This document shows positions 8,880 to 18,504 of a stretch of DNA of 64,000 nucleotides, piece after piece (position 1 is the stretch's first letter; every line of letters begins with the position of its first letter). The DNA is taken from contig NZ_CP006720.1 of assembly GCF_000565195.1 (NCBI RefSeq), positions 558,001 through 622,000 of the forward strand, in the 5' to 3' direction. The stretch is from Spiroplasma mirum ATCC 29335. Its GTDB lineage: Bacteria > Bacillota_I > Bacilli_A > Mycoplasmatales > Mycoplasmataceae. The notes under the pieces are model-generated. The model did not search any database, was not told the origin of the DNA, and was given only the letters and a program-made list of their open reading frames with translations. The position numbers and the translations under genes are program-made.

Positions 8880-9190
8880 ATGTTTATTAATTTTTTTAAC
8901 TAAAATAACTATATAATGTAGTTATTTATATTGTTGTGACGCCGTGGATATCCACCTCTTTCTCCTCTGCAAACTAATGCGACTATCATTTTTTTAAAAT
9001 ACTCATGCTTGCAACACGAAAGAGCCAGTTACTAACGCATAAATATTTATAAAGTCACCATCTCTATAATTTATTGTCGTTCGATGTTGATACTTGGACT
9101 TATCACGACTATGGTTATTACTAACCCCAATTTTCCTCATTTCTGATAGGGAATTTCACCCTTGCCTTGGCCGGCTTTTTATATACCGCA
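8880..9190 (-). ncRNA. Long untranslated, structured leader of the phage early operon (candidate RNA)
   Basis: About 320 bases lie between the predicted start of transcription (near 9190) and the first gene. They are richer in G+C than the surroundings and carry many stop codons. Hairpins visible: AGGG...CCCT at 9148-9162, the palindrome GTGGATATCCAC at 8944-8955, and repeated TTAGTAA and ATAGTCG words. GGGTGAAATTCCC resembles one arm of FMN riboswitches, but the rest of that consensus is missing. It may be an antitermination or regulatory RNA, or hold the phage attachment site. Confidence 0.35.
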
Positions 9191-9196
9191 TATCGG

Positions 9197-9225
9197 TGTA
9201 TATTAAGTTGTAAAGTTGTTTACAA
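9197..9225 (-). promoter_or_regulatory. Phage early promoter with 18-bp operator-like palindrome
   Basis: On the minus strand TTGTAA, 17 bases, then TATACA form a good sigma-70-type promoter reading into the early operon. The perfect inverted repeat TTGTAAACAACTTTACAA (9208-9225) covers the -35 box, the classic place for a phage repressor site. No repressor gene is visible in the window. Confidence 0.6.
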
Positions 9226-9227
9226 AT

Positions 9228-9365
9228 AAAAAAACAACTCTAATAAGAGTCGTTTTGTCCTACTTCATCGTACAAGATACATTGCTTTATCTTGGGTTGC
9301 TACATTAGGCTTAAGATAAAGTTTATTTATCAAAATATATAACCTAATTATTAAACTTTTAAGTT
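9228..9365 (-). ncRNA. Candidate small RNA or transcript end with strong terminator
   Basis: On the minus strand an inverted repeat, CTTTATCTT...AAGATAAAG (arms 9285-9293 and 9313-9321), is followed by a terminator hairpin AACGACTCT/AGAGTTGTT with seven T (9228-9254). No ORF lies between 9260 and 9439. Either a small RNA starts near 9360 or this insulates the phage promoter from read-through. No clear promoter seen; low certainty for the RNA, high for the hairpin. Confidence 0.4.
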
Positions 9366-9439
9366 TTCTCCCTCCTAATTAATGGTGATTCAGTTATAAT
9401 TATGGTAAAATAAAGACCAATAAATAAGGAGGAACTACA

Positions 9440-10042
9440 ATGTCAACAAAAGTATTAGTAATTTACGGAACGGTTAGCCCAGATAAAAAATCATATTCAA
9501 AAGAATTGGCGCATCGTTTTATTAAACATTATCAAGAATTAAATCCAAATGATGAAATTATTCATTTAGATTTAAACAAAACACCAATGGCTTTAAAAAC
9601 ATTAACAGTCGATAATTTTGCAACTTATTTTAATGAAGAAGATTCTGATGTGTATATTAACCAATTAAAACAAGTTAATAAAGTTATTATGGCTTGTCCA
9701 ATGAATAACTTTAATGTTTCGGGGTTAGTAAAAAACTACTTAGACCATGTCTTAGTTGCTAATAAAACTTTTTCATATAAATATTCAAAGAAAGGGGATG
9801 CTATTGGATTATTACCCCATTTATCAGTCCAAATTTTAACAACCCAAGGAGCACCATTTGGATGATACCCATGAGGTAATCATACAGAATATTTAAAAGG
9901 AACTTGAGAATTTGTCGGTGCCAAAGTAAACGAACCAATTTTAGTAGCTGGCACAAAAGTTGCTCCAACTAGTTTATTAACTCCACAAGAATTAATTAAT
10001 CAATATGATGACCAAATTAAAAAAGTAGTTAAAACATTTTAA
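9440..10042 (+). CDS. acpD: FMN-dependent NADH azoreductase (AcpD family)
   Basis: Flavodoxin-like quinone/azo reductase of 200 residues, the usual length. N-terminal beta strand and phosphate loop KVLVIYGTVSPDKKSYSKEL (residues 4-23), central MACPMNNFNVSGLVKNYLDH (FMN site), and QILTTQGAPFGWYPWGNH near residue 135. AAGGAGG precedes the ATG, with a TATAAT box near 9396. Single-gene unit closed by a terminator. Cytoplasmic; likely protects against quinones and azo compounds. Confidence 0.88.
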
Positions 10043-10043
10043 A

Positions 10044-10070
10044 CAGATAAGCAATTATCTGTTTTTTAAT
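10044..10070 (+). terminator. Terminator of acpD
   Basis: Stem ACAGATAA/TTATCTGT with GCAA loop and T6. Confidence 0.85.
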
Positions 10071-10074
10071 AATT

Positions 10075-10526
10075 TAAATAGTTAGTTCTTATTAAAATAA
10101 TAATTTTTAATGTTTATTTTGTTTAAATTTATTAATTGCTTTTTTAATTATTTTGAAAAAATAAAAATAAGATATGAAAAACCTAAGTTAGATAAAGAAA
10201 TATTATTAAAATTAACAATTTAATTAACGAATTAATTGATGTTTTGAATGATTTAAAGTTATGAATCACAGGAAAAACTTTTTAAACTTTATTAATTAAT
10301 AATAAAAGAATAATTTTAGTAAAAAGAGAAATAATAAAATTACATTTTTAAAATTTAACCAAATTTATTAATGAAAATTATTCAAACATGATTTGTGATA
10401 TAAATTTTGTTTATTTACTAACAAAAAATAGTTTTCATAGTTATTTTAAAAACATTGAAGCACAAAATAATAATGTGGAAAAATTAAATGAAATATCTAA
10501 TGAAGGACTTACAAAAATTAATGAAC
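10075..10526. other. Non-coding, AT-rich, with coding relics
   Basis: No intact ORF. Short coherent plus-strand peptide stretches (for example KLNEISNEGLTKINEQ, 10485-10530) suggest a decayed Spiroplasma gene. It ends abruptly at the left arm of the 262-bp inverted repeat. Confidence 0.5.
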
Positions 10527-10788
10527 AAATCCTAGCACAAACCACATTCCCCGGCGTTCTTCTTTAGTTAACTTGAATCGTTCTTGCTGAACACCATTAA
10601 TTTCAAATTCATCAATGGTTGTCATGTGCGCATAGCGATTAATAATTCTTTTTTCAACAATCTTATCGGTTACAAACCATCCTACTAAAGTATAAATGGG
10701 AATTAATAAAATTGTAAAATATCAATTTGATAAAGCATTCATCACTTCCTTGTTAAAAAATGAATTTGTTGAAGAAGTTAATAAAAAT
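10527..10788 (-). repeat. Left arm of exact 262-bp inverted repeat (copy of part of the AbgT gene)
   Basis: Reads on the minus strand as a base-for-base copy of 11521-11782 over every position I compared. It contains codons for residues about 213-299 of the transporter but has no start of its own, and after the arm the frame stops within two codons (GTTCATTAA). Confidence 0.9.
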
Positions 10789-10835
10789 AGTTGGCATTTA
10801 TTTTAACTATCTGTCAATTCAAACATAAAAAAATT

Positions 10836-10863
10836 CTTGCATTATAAAAATAATATAGTATAA
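10836..10863 (+). promoter_or_regulatory. Promoter of the AbgT-family transporter
   Basis: TTGCAT, 16 bases, TATAAT, 23 bases before the start codon. It lies inside the segment bounded by the inverted repeats. Confidence 0.7.
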
Positions 10864-10885
10864 TATTTAATAAGGAGGAATAACT

Positions 10886-12673
10886 ATGAGAGAAAGAACA
10901 GAACAATCGAGGAGTCTTAAGTTTCGAGTAAAATTTAATGCTATTTTTGGGAAGGTCGGAAATAAGACTTTAAATGGGATTGAGTGGTTAGGAAATAAGC
11001 TACCAAAACCATTTTATTTATTTATATATTTAACATTAATTATCATGGTACTCGCGATGATCTTGCATTTTGTGTTTCCGGAGGGAATTACAATTTACAA
11101 TATTTATGTGCGTGAAAATCAACAAGTTGAAAAAGTTTATCAGTTAAAATTCTTTAATTTATTTAGTGGGGAAGGGATTATCTGATGACTTACTAATTTC
11201 ATTACTAATTTTACGGGGCTAGTTACTATTGGTGTTGTGTTAATTACTACCTTATGTATTACGGTTGCTGAAAAATCCGGGTTTATTGATGTGTCGTTAC
11301 AAAAAATGGCATCACGAGTTCCAAAAGTTTTATTAACCCCAGTTTGTATTTTAATTGGTTGTATTTCTTCGGTTGCTAGTGATGCAGGTTATTTAATTTT
11401 AATTCCGTTGGCAGGGGTATTATATTATAAAGCTAATCGTCATCCGCTAGTTGGAATTGTGGCGATGTTTGCAGGAGTATCCGCCGGGTTTGCTGGTAAC
11501 CTAATTCCTGCTTCTAGTGAATTTTTATTAACTTCTTCAACAAATTCATTTTTTAACAAGGAAGTGATGAATGCTTTATCAAATTGATATTTTACAATTT
11601 TATTAATTCCCATTTATACTTTAGTAGGATGGTTTGTAACCGATAAGATTGTTGAAAAAAGAATTATTAATCGCTATGCGCACATGACAACCATTGATGA
11701 ATTTGAAATTAATGGTGTTCAGCAAGAACGATTCAAGTTAACTAAAGAAGAACGCCGGGGAATGTGGTTTGTGCTAGGATTTAGTTTAATTTATTTAACA
11801 ATTATTTTAATAATGATGTTTGTCCCTTATGCGCCGTTTAATGCACCGTTTAACCCTGATTTTAGTGCCACGTTAAATGCTAAAGCCCCAGGATTAGCTA
11901 ACCAGTATAGCATTTTACCACATTTAGTATTAGTGATTGCTTTTCTATTTTTAGGAATTGGTTTAGCATATGGTTATGCTGCGAAAACTTTTAAAACTAA
12001 AGATGACTTTACCGAAACCTTAACTTTTGGTTTAAAACGATCAGCTAGTACCTTAGTAATCTTTTTGGTAATGTCACAGTTTATTGCTACTTTAAGTAAA
12101 ACAAAGTTAGATATGGCTGGTGCTTATTATTTAGGTCAAGGAATTCAAGGAATTAATCCAACATTAACAATTTTTATCTTTGTTGTTTTAATTGCTTTTA
12201 TTAATTTATTTATGGGTTCGTTAAGTGCCAAGTGATTTGTATTAGGTCCAATTTTTGCCATTGCTTTAGAACAAGCAGGAATTCATCCCGCGGCAACAGT
12301 GATGGCATATCGAGTAGGAGATAGTGCCACTAATATTATTTCTCCAATTATGACCTATTTCCCATTAGTTTTAATGTATGGTCAAAACTGAATTAAAAAA
12401 GAACACCATGCTGATTTCAAAATTGGTTCGTTAATGTCGTTAATGGTTCCATATTCATTCTTTTTCTTCCTTAGTTCAACCGCAATTTTCTTAATTTGGT
12501 TTGCCTTAGGAATTCCGGTCGGAGTCAATGGTCCAATCTACATTGAACAATCAGCTTTTGCCTCAACCATTATGAAAGTTGGGGCCAGTGAATGAGTCAA
12601 CATGAACCCAAAAGCATTATGACAAGTTCGGGGATTCCAAATCAACAATAATTTTTCCTACAATTTAAATTAA
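10886..12673 (+). CDS. AbgT-family transporter
   Basis: Integral membrane protein of 595 residues (family usually 500-550) of the AbgT group, known as p-aminobenzoyl-glutamate importers or sulfonamide exporters. A cytoplasmic N-terminus is followed by about 12 hydrophobic segments. Family-like stretches include SVASDAGYLILIPLAGVLYY, FAGVSAGFAGNLIPASSEF and YRVGDSATNIISPIMTYFPL. A charged cytoplasmic insert lies at about 255-290. AAGGAGG precedes the ATG. The gene is intact in this orientation, but residues 213-299 are duplicated in inverted orientation upstream, making a possible on/off switch. Folate-related substrate is a family inference. Confidence 0.85.
11521..11782 (+). repeat. Right arm of exact 262-bp inverted repeat, inside the AbgT gene
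   Basis: Identical inverted partner of 10527-10788. The arms are separated by 732 bp that hold the promoter and codons 1-212. The arm ends exactly on a codon boundary (residue 299). Confidence 0.9.
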
Positions 12674-12689
12674 GATTTCAAACTAATTA

Positions 12690-12730
12690 AGTATAAGGTC
12701 AGTAATATCCTCCTTACTTTTTAGTTTTTA
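12690..12730 (+). terminator. Weak terminator after the AbgT gene
   Basis: Imperfect stem GTATAAGG/CCTCCTTAC followed by TTTTTAG. Confidence 0.4.
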
Positions 12731-12814
12731 AAAAAGTTTAGAAAACTTAAAAATTTATTATATGATAATCATATGATAATAAGCTAAGGAAAAAATTATC
12801 TATAAGGAGATTCG

Positions 12815-13350
12815 ATGAAAACTTTAAAAATTTTTATTGAAATGCTTTTTAGCAACCACTTGCACTAGCGTAGCGGCGGGTGCGGCGTTAGGAACAGCAA
12901 CAATGGGCAATGCTTGAGGAATGTTTAACCAAACCACAATTGCGTTTTCTTTTGCTTGTAACTGGTTAAAATATCTTACTATTAGTTTTGCTATTTTAAT
13001 TGTTGGATTAATTTTATTACGCTATATCTTTACTCCTAAAATTTTGGTAAAAGAATTACAGGACCCGACGTTAAATAATTTTATTCCCACAATTTTTATG
13101 ACTTGTTTTGTAATTAGTGGTTTTTGTGGTGATCACGGTTTAAGAATGTTACAATTAATTATTTGATTAACGGGGGGGTATTTGCCATTTAATTTATATT
13201 GGGTTTTTTGTTGTCTTTCAAATTTATCATTTTAAGTGAGAAAATTATATTGCTTGGTGGTTTGTTCCACCAATTGGAATTGTTGTTGCCTGTGTAATGT
13301 CAAAAAATGTCGGGGTGAATTATATTACTACCCGCTCTTTTTTGGATTAA
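12815..13350 (+). pseudogene. TDT/TehA-family transporter, decayed fragment
   Basis: A start with AAGGAGA site remains (ATG 12815), but the frame changes after about 12 codons (T5 run) and again near 13225. Fragments read ALGTATMGNAWGMFN, LIVGLILLRYIFTP, FIPTIFMTCFVISGF, GGYLPFNLYWVFC, then HFKWENYIAWWFVPPIGIVV. This order of helices matches the N-terminal half of C4-dicarboxylate/tellurite (TDT) transporters; the second half is missing. Confidence 0.6.
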
Positions 13351-13475
13351 ACATTAAAAACGACTAAACTAATTAATAAGGATTTCAAACATTGAGAATG
13401 TTTAGAAAGCATTATTGACCTCTATGATATTTTATATAAAATGAGAATGTAAATATAAACCCCTTGAGTGTACAT

Positions 13476-13530
13476 AACACCTCTTATATTTTTCCAATCA
13501 TTGTTAAGATATAATAGGTGTTTTTATTTT
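13476..13530 (+). terminator. Long imperfect terminator hairpin
   Basis: Arms AACACCTCTTATAT (13476-13489) and ATATAATAGGTGTT (13509-13522), one mismatch, then TTTTATTTT. The gene it once served is not evident; 13351-13475 holds only a short relic (KDFKHWECLESIIDLYDIL). Confidence 0.65.
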
Positions 13531-13665
13531 CAAAATTTGAAAATTTAATAGTAAGATTTAACTTATACAAAAATATTTACAACGAACTTATGAGTTTTTA
13601 AGTGTTTTTACCAACTTAATTTGTGCTTAAAAACAATTAGATTTTATAAAGGAAGGTTTACAAGA

Positions 13666-14118
13666 ATGCAATTAGAAGATAATTCAAAACAATATGTTAT
13701 TGTTGAATTAAATATTCAAAATGCTAAAAAAGCAATAAAATTTTATGAAAAAGCATTAGGCGCGGAAATCATTGAAGTCTTAACTGGTGAAAAGTTACCA
13801 ATTAATAATCCATACTCTTTAATTCTTCGTAATAAAATTATTCATGCTAAATTAAATTTTAAAGGAACTTTAATTTTTATTTCTGATAAAATTACTCCCA
13901 GGGCAAATGAAAAATGTTCAGAAGTACGGTGTAATCGATCAACAGTTTCCGTCTGTTTATCGTTAGATAGTGAATGAGAATTTGAACGTTTATTTTATAA
14001 TTTAGCAGCTGATGGTGAAATTACTATGCCAATTTCCAACCAATATTGAGGAGCAAAGTTAGGGATAGTTGAAGATAACTTTGGAGTTACTTGAACCTTG
14101 AGTTATAAAAACCCTTAA
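13666..14118 (+). CDS. VOC/glyoxalase-fold protein (PhnB-like)
   Basis: 150 residues. MQLEDNSKQYVIVELNIQNA leads into KKAIKFYEKALGAEIIEVL, the standard first beta-alpha-beta unit of the VOC fold. HAKLNFKGTLIFISDKI and the C-terminal QYWGAKLGIVEDNFGVTW are typical of PhnB-like members. I chose the ATG at 13666 because AAGGAAGG precedes it; the upstream in-frame extension has none. Substrate not predictable. Monocistronic, closed by a strong terminator. Confidence 0.75.
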
Positions 14119-14128
14119 TTAATAAGAA

Positions 14129-14162
14129 AAAAAGTAGGAACCTTTATTTGTTCCTACTTTTT
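14129..14162. terminator. Strong bidirectional terminator
   Basis: Perfect 13-bp stem AAAAAGTAGGAAC/GTTCCTACTTTTT; serves the VOC gene and the converging relic. Confidence 0.9.
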
Positions 14163-14165
14163 ACA

Positions 14166-15030
14166 TTAAGAATTAATAACAATTTTATTGTTGCTAATGA
14201 GCATTAAATTAATGATATTTATAATTGTAAAACAACTTAATAAGATAATGAAAATCATTGGTTTAGCATTATTAACAATAATATTTGGGTTTTTGTGATT
14301 ATTGCTAAAGTAATCCCAATTAGGAATTGACTAACCCCAATCCCAATAATTTAAATATAAGTGAGTTGCTAGCGAATTAATACTATAATAATTCATAATC
14401 AGCATTCCCAAAAATAATCCCATGCTAATGACAACTAAGACACTACTAATAATATTGGCATAATAAACCTTTTGTTTATTAATCGTAAGCAGACTACCAC
14501 TAAGATCACTAAGTTTTCGTAGGAAGTAAAAGACTCCAATTCAAATTACCCAGTAAATTGTTTGATCAAAAACCAGAACGGGAAGGAGATAACCAATAAA
14601 TTCATTGAACCCATAAGTAAAACTGGATGGGAATAAATAAGCCAAGAATAGTTTATTTTTTCAAATCATTTTAAAGTTTCCATTATTAGTAGCAAAAGTA
14701 ATTTCATGAGTCATAATATTTTGATTTCTATAAATTGTTATTAATAATCCTAACCCCAAGCAGCCAAAATAACAAATTAACATAATATTTAAAATATTTT
14801 GCTCAAGAAAATAAAAGCATAAAAAGGAGATGATAATTGGGATAATACCAATTATACTAAATAATAAGGTGGGGTTAACTTTGATTTTGTTGCTAATTCC
14901 AAAACTGCGGATAATCTCCATTGTAAAAGGGACCATTCCAGTTAAAAACATTCCAATTAATCATAAGTTAACGGCATAAACAAAAATCAAAGAGTTATTA
15001 TTAAAAAAAATTAAAAATCATAATGGTTGT
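14166..15030 (-). pseudogene. Multi-pass membrane transporter, decayed (MFS-like)
   Basis: The longest open stretch (about 15000 to 14356) gives about 205 residues with six or seven hydrophobic segments, for example MFLTGMVPFTMEIIRSFG, SIIGIIPIIISFLCFYFL, FTYGFNEFIGYLLPVLVF. It hits TAG, while a neighbouring frame continues (GVSQFLIGITLAIITKTQ). The 5' end is also shifted at a T8 run near 15005. Architecture suits a sugar or drug MFS carrier; no family signature is clear. Confidence 0.5.
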
Positions 15031-15087
15031 TAAAAAAATCATTACAAAATAAACATCATTTTTTATTAAAAATATTAGTTGAGTAGC

Positions 15088-15535
15088 AAATTATGAAATA
15101 ACCAGCCCTTATTTAGTGAATGGTATCGAGCATTCAATTAGTTATGAAGATTTAAAAAATTTATGAGAATTGTTAATTACCAGCCAACAATAACCTAATT
15201 TAGATATTGATACGAGAAAAAATTTAATAGATACTTATAAAGTTTTTATAAACATAATTACTAAATCAAAAAAATCAAATAATTTATTTTTTAATAAATG
15301 AATTGAATAACCAAGAAAATGCAAAAAACAACCATGCCAATCCGGCGCCTGAGCAACCACCAGTAAAGACATCTTTAGACATTAATGAAACAAAATCGGA
15401 ACGCAATATTAAACAAGCACAACTAATTAAAAAAAACAACAAGAAAATCACGAAAAACAACTTTTGTTAACGAATAATAAAGATTCAAAATTAATAAAAG
15501 AAGATAAAAATTATTTAACATCAGATCGTTAATTT
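15088..15535 (+). pseudogene. Decayed hypothetical gene
   Basis: Scattered readable peptides in changing frames (GIEHSISYEDLKNLWELL, LDIDTRKNLIDTYKVFI, later NHANPAPEQPPVKTSL). TAA codons and frameshifts throughout; no start region remains. Probably a relic of a Spiroplasma-specific surface or plasmid-type protein. Confidence 0.35.
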
Positions 15536-15756
15536 AAAGATGCTCATTAATATTTTATAGTTTTATAAAAAGGTAAAAGCACTAAGCAAAAAAATATTAA
15601 AATGGAATTTTAAAAAATAAACTCTTAATTAGTTTAAAATATAGAAATAACAGAGTAGTAAAATTAGCATATAATTAATATGAAAGGAGTATACTACTTA
15701 AATAATATTTTTACCATACAGAAGCAAGCAGGTTACATTTTTTTAAAATATTTAAA

Positions 15757-15797
15757 TATCAAATTCTAATTACTTAGACTTAGAGCTTGATATTTTT
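15757..15797 (+). terminator. Hairpin with T-run
   Basis: AAATATCAA pairs with TTGATATTT, followed by T-run; inner loop about 22 bases. Confidence 0.6.
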
Positions 15798-15814
15798 TTA
15801 TGTAGAATAATCAA

Positions 15815-15851
15815 ATTAAAGTGGTTAGTAATTATAATTAACCACTTTAAT
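15815..15851. terminator. Perfect 13-bp hairpin
   Basis: ATTAAAGTGGTTA/TAACCACTTTAAT with 11-base loop; T-rich 3' flank. Likely terminates the leftward relic 15881-16317 or any rightward transcript. Confidence 0.7.
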
Positions 15852-15880
15852 GTTTTTAATTTTCTAAAATTATATTTTTT

Positions 15881-16317
15881 TTAACAAACAGCAAATTTAT
15901 AATTAAAAATAATTCCGCAACCACCAATTGCGGCATTAATTAAGTCATCAATTTTTCATTCATGTTCAATATGCTGAAACATCCAAGAATCTGTTCAATA
16001 AAACCGTGAACAGGGAGACTTGCTATAAATTCATTTCATGTTGGGAACTTGCTTAAAAACATTTTTAAGTCATTTGTAAATTTATACATTGTGGTTCCAC
16101 TAGATGGCAACAATTGTTTACTACTTGTTCCAGATAATATTAATAGTTAAGTAGTTTCAATTTGACGGGGCATTCAGAACTAAAACTACTGAGTCTGCTA
16201 ATTTTGAAAGAAAAGATTACTTTGCTCAGACAGATAATTGTTAATTAGATTAGGAGTTGCACTAATCATTAAGATTCCACTTGTTAACGTACTTAAAAGA
16301 ATAATTAATTTTTTCAT
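15881..16317 (-). pseudogene. Secreted protein, decayed
   Basis: GAGGAAACATT precedes ATG (16317). A signal peptide MKKLIILLSTLTSGILMISA is followed by 20 residues and TAG. Downstream, two other frames give TMYKFTNDLKMFLSKFPTWN and DDLINAAIGGCGIIFNYKF, so about 140 residues of a secreted Spiroplasma protein can be pieced together. Function unknown. Confidence 0.5.
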
Positions 16318-16597
16318 AATGTTTCCTCTTCTTTCTAAAGTTAGTTATAACTTTTTAAAATGTGATAGAAATGCTGTTTCAAATCTATTAATTTAATCAT
16401 AACAACTTCAAAAGATATTTAATTTAATTTTTTTAAGCCTTTCACAAGTTTATTTTTAATAATTTTTGCAAAGAAGATAAATATTAAAATAAAATTATTG
16501 CTGGTTTAACCCCAACTATTAATCTTAAAATAATTTACATCCTTTTTTAAATATGCTAATATTTAAACAATATATATACAATAGGAAGAAACAAAAT

Positions 16598-17780
16598 ATG
16601 AAAAAATACTTTAGCAATTTTAAATTGATTATAAAAAACGATTATTAAATGATAAATCAGTTGGATATATTTTTCTAACAAAACCCCAGTCGAATATCAA
16701 AAATGTTGTTAATTTTTTAGATCTTTTATTTTTATCAAATCAAAACCCGGAAATGATTAAAGAAATTTGTGGTTATCTGGGAGGAATTTATTAATAAAAG
16801 TAAAAATGATGAAGAATTTTTGTTGCATTTAAACCAACATGGTTTTGCTAAATATCCAATTTTACATTATCATAAATTTTTAGCTTCTAGTTTTGAACTA
16901 TTTGTTAAAAAAGAAAATAAAAAAATTAGTAAAGCAAGTTTATTAAAATTAGAAAATCTAATTAATGAAGAAGTTAATAAAATGTTTACTAAATTTTATC
17001 GAATTCTGCAAGACGTTAAATTATATTTATTAGAAAAAGATGTTAATCCCTTATATATTTGGTGACCATACATTGAAGGATTAACCCAATCCCAAAAAGT
17101 ATTTTGCGCTCCCTTATTATTATGACCGGTTAATGAAATTAGTCGCACCAAAAATAAAATTGTATTAGCCACTAAGCACGAGGAAATTTTATTAAACTCT
17201 GCTATTCGGTTAAGTTAAATCAAAGATGGAAATTATAATGTTGCTGAATTTAATTTTGATTCTTTATAATTAACAAATGATATTTTTACCAAAGCAGTGG
17301 GAGATTTACAAACATTAGCGTTCAAAATTAAAAACAAAAATGCTTTAAATAATTTAACTAAATTAAATTATTATAAACAAAAAGATTTAATATTATTATT
17401 AGATCATGCTTTCAATTATGAAAAAAATATCTCTCAACTTTTTGATGCCAGTCAGTTAGCAATTGTTTATGATAGTTATTTAGGAATGTATAATATTTCA
17501 TCAACAACGTTATATCGTGATTATTGTGACTTAGAAAAGATTAGCGATAATTCAATTGACCATCTTTTTAAAAATGAATATCAACTTGAAGAAGACTGGG
17601 ATGAAAATCGGTTAGCATACCAAGCAGAGTTATTAGAAAATTCAGTGCTGGATATTAATTAATTATGATATTTCACAAAAAGTAGCTATTAAAAAAGCCT
17701 TAGAAAAAAATACAATTATTCAAGGCCCACACGGGACCGGAAAATCACAAACTATTAGTAATTTAATTATTAATAATTAA
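16598..17780 (+). pseudogene. Upf1-like superfamily I helicase, decayed N-terminal half
   Basis: The ATG at 16598 has an AGGAAG site, but the frame breaks after 16 codons. From 16769 one frame runs about 300 residues, with two internal TAA codons (after NSAIRLS and NFDSL), through the charged helical N-terminal region of large prokaryotic AAA/Upf1-type helicases. Another shift near 17662 restores QKVAIKKALEKNTIIQGPHG with TGKSQTISNLIINN, a Walker A loop in the Q-motif context of SF1 helicases. The helicase core after motif I is deleted. Confidence 0.6.
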
Positions 17781-17832
17781 ATTAGAATATTAAGATTATC
17801 TCCGCCATGGGAGCAAAATTTTTCATAACAAA

Positions 17833-18051
17833 ATGATCACCAAAAAATTTCTGGCATTATTTAATGACTATCCGTTTTTAGATGATATTTATCATAAATT
17901 AAAAGCTAAAGATTTTAAAAAAATTATTAAAAAAGTTAATAACTTAAAAGATGTTAAAACAACTTGTCGGTTATTAGATAATGAATTAATATATATTAAA
18001 GGAAATTTATTAGATAATATGCAAATTATTTTTGAACAAACAAGACAATAA
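17833..18051 (+). pseudogene. Fragment, probably of the same helicase
   Basis: Open 72-residue stretch MITKKFLALFNDYPFLDDIY to EQTRQ with no ribosome-binding site. Its charged helical composition matches the preceding relic and a terminator follows directly, so it is best read as the surviving piece after an internal deletion; an independent small gene cannot be excluded. Confidence 0.35.
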
Positions 18052-18081
18052 AAAAATAACTTAATTTTTTAAGTTATTTTT
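18052..18081 (+). terminator. Terminator
   Basis: AAAAATAACTTAA/TTAAGTTATTTTT stem with a short T loop. Confidence 0.8.
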
Positions 18082-18504
18082 ACTAAAATTTAATTAATTT
18101 AAATATTTTTAAGACTAAATTTAATTGAGCTAATTGTGTATAAATTTAAATTTTAGATATAATTTAAAATTAATAATCTCCATTTTAAAATAATGCTAAT
18201 TTTGTAATTTTTAATTTTATTCTTGTAATCTATTTTAATTAATGCTGCCTAAATTAATTTTACTAATTATTAAAATTAAATAAATTTTTAGTTTTAATTT
18301 TTTTTAGTATTAAATTTTTAGAATGGTTATTGTTGGTAATATTATCCTATTTTTTTTCAATTAACGCATCAGCAAAGCTAACCAGTCCCAACATAAGACG
18401 ATTGAATGGAGAATTCATTCTAATATCTTTAATTTAGTGCAATTTTATAGTATAATATATTTAATTAAAAGTATGGTAAAACAAAATTAAATGGGGTGTT
18501 ACAA
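18082..18504. other. AT-rich intergenic region with promoter
   Basis: Low-complexity A/T until 18360. A short minus-strand relic reads NSPFNRLMLGLVSFADALIE (18358-18425). A TATAAT box at about 18452 serves the following gene. Confidence 0.5.

Noticed and set aside
9140-9190. FMN riboswitch
   Set aside because: GGGTGAAATTCCC matches one conserved arm, but the other RFN blocks (such as the CCGGCGGT region) are absent and the downstream gene is a phage gene.
1-9260. Plectrovirus SpV1-type insertion
   Set aside because: SSB, nuclease and ERF genes and convergent operons do not fit the small filamentous phages; a tailed-phage-like prophage fits better.
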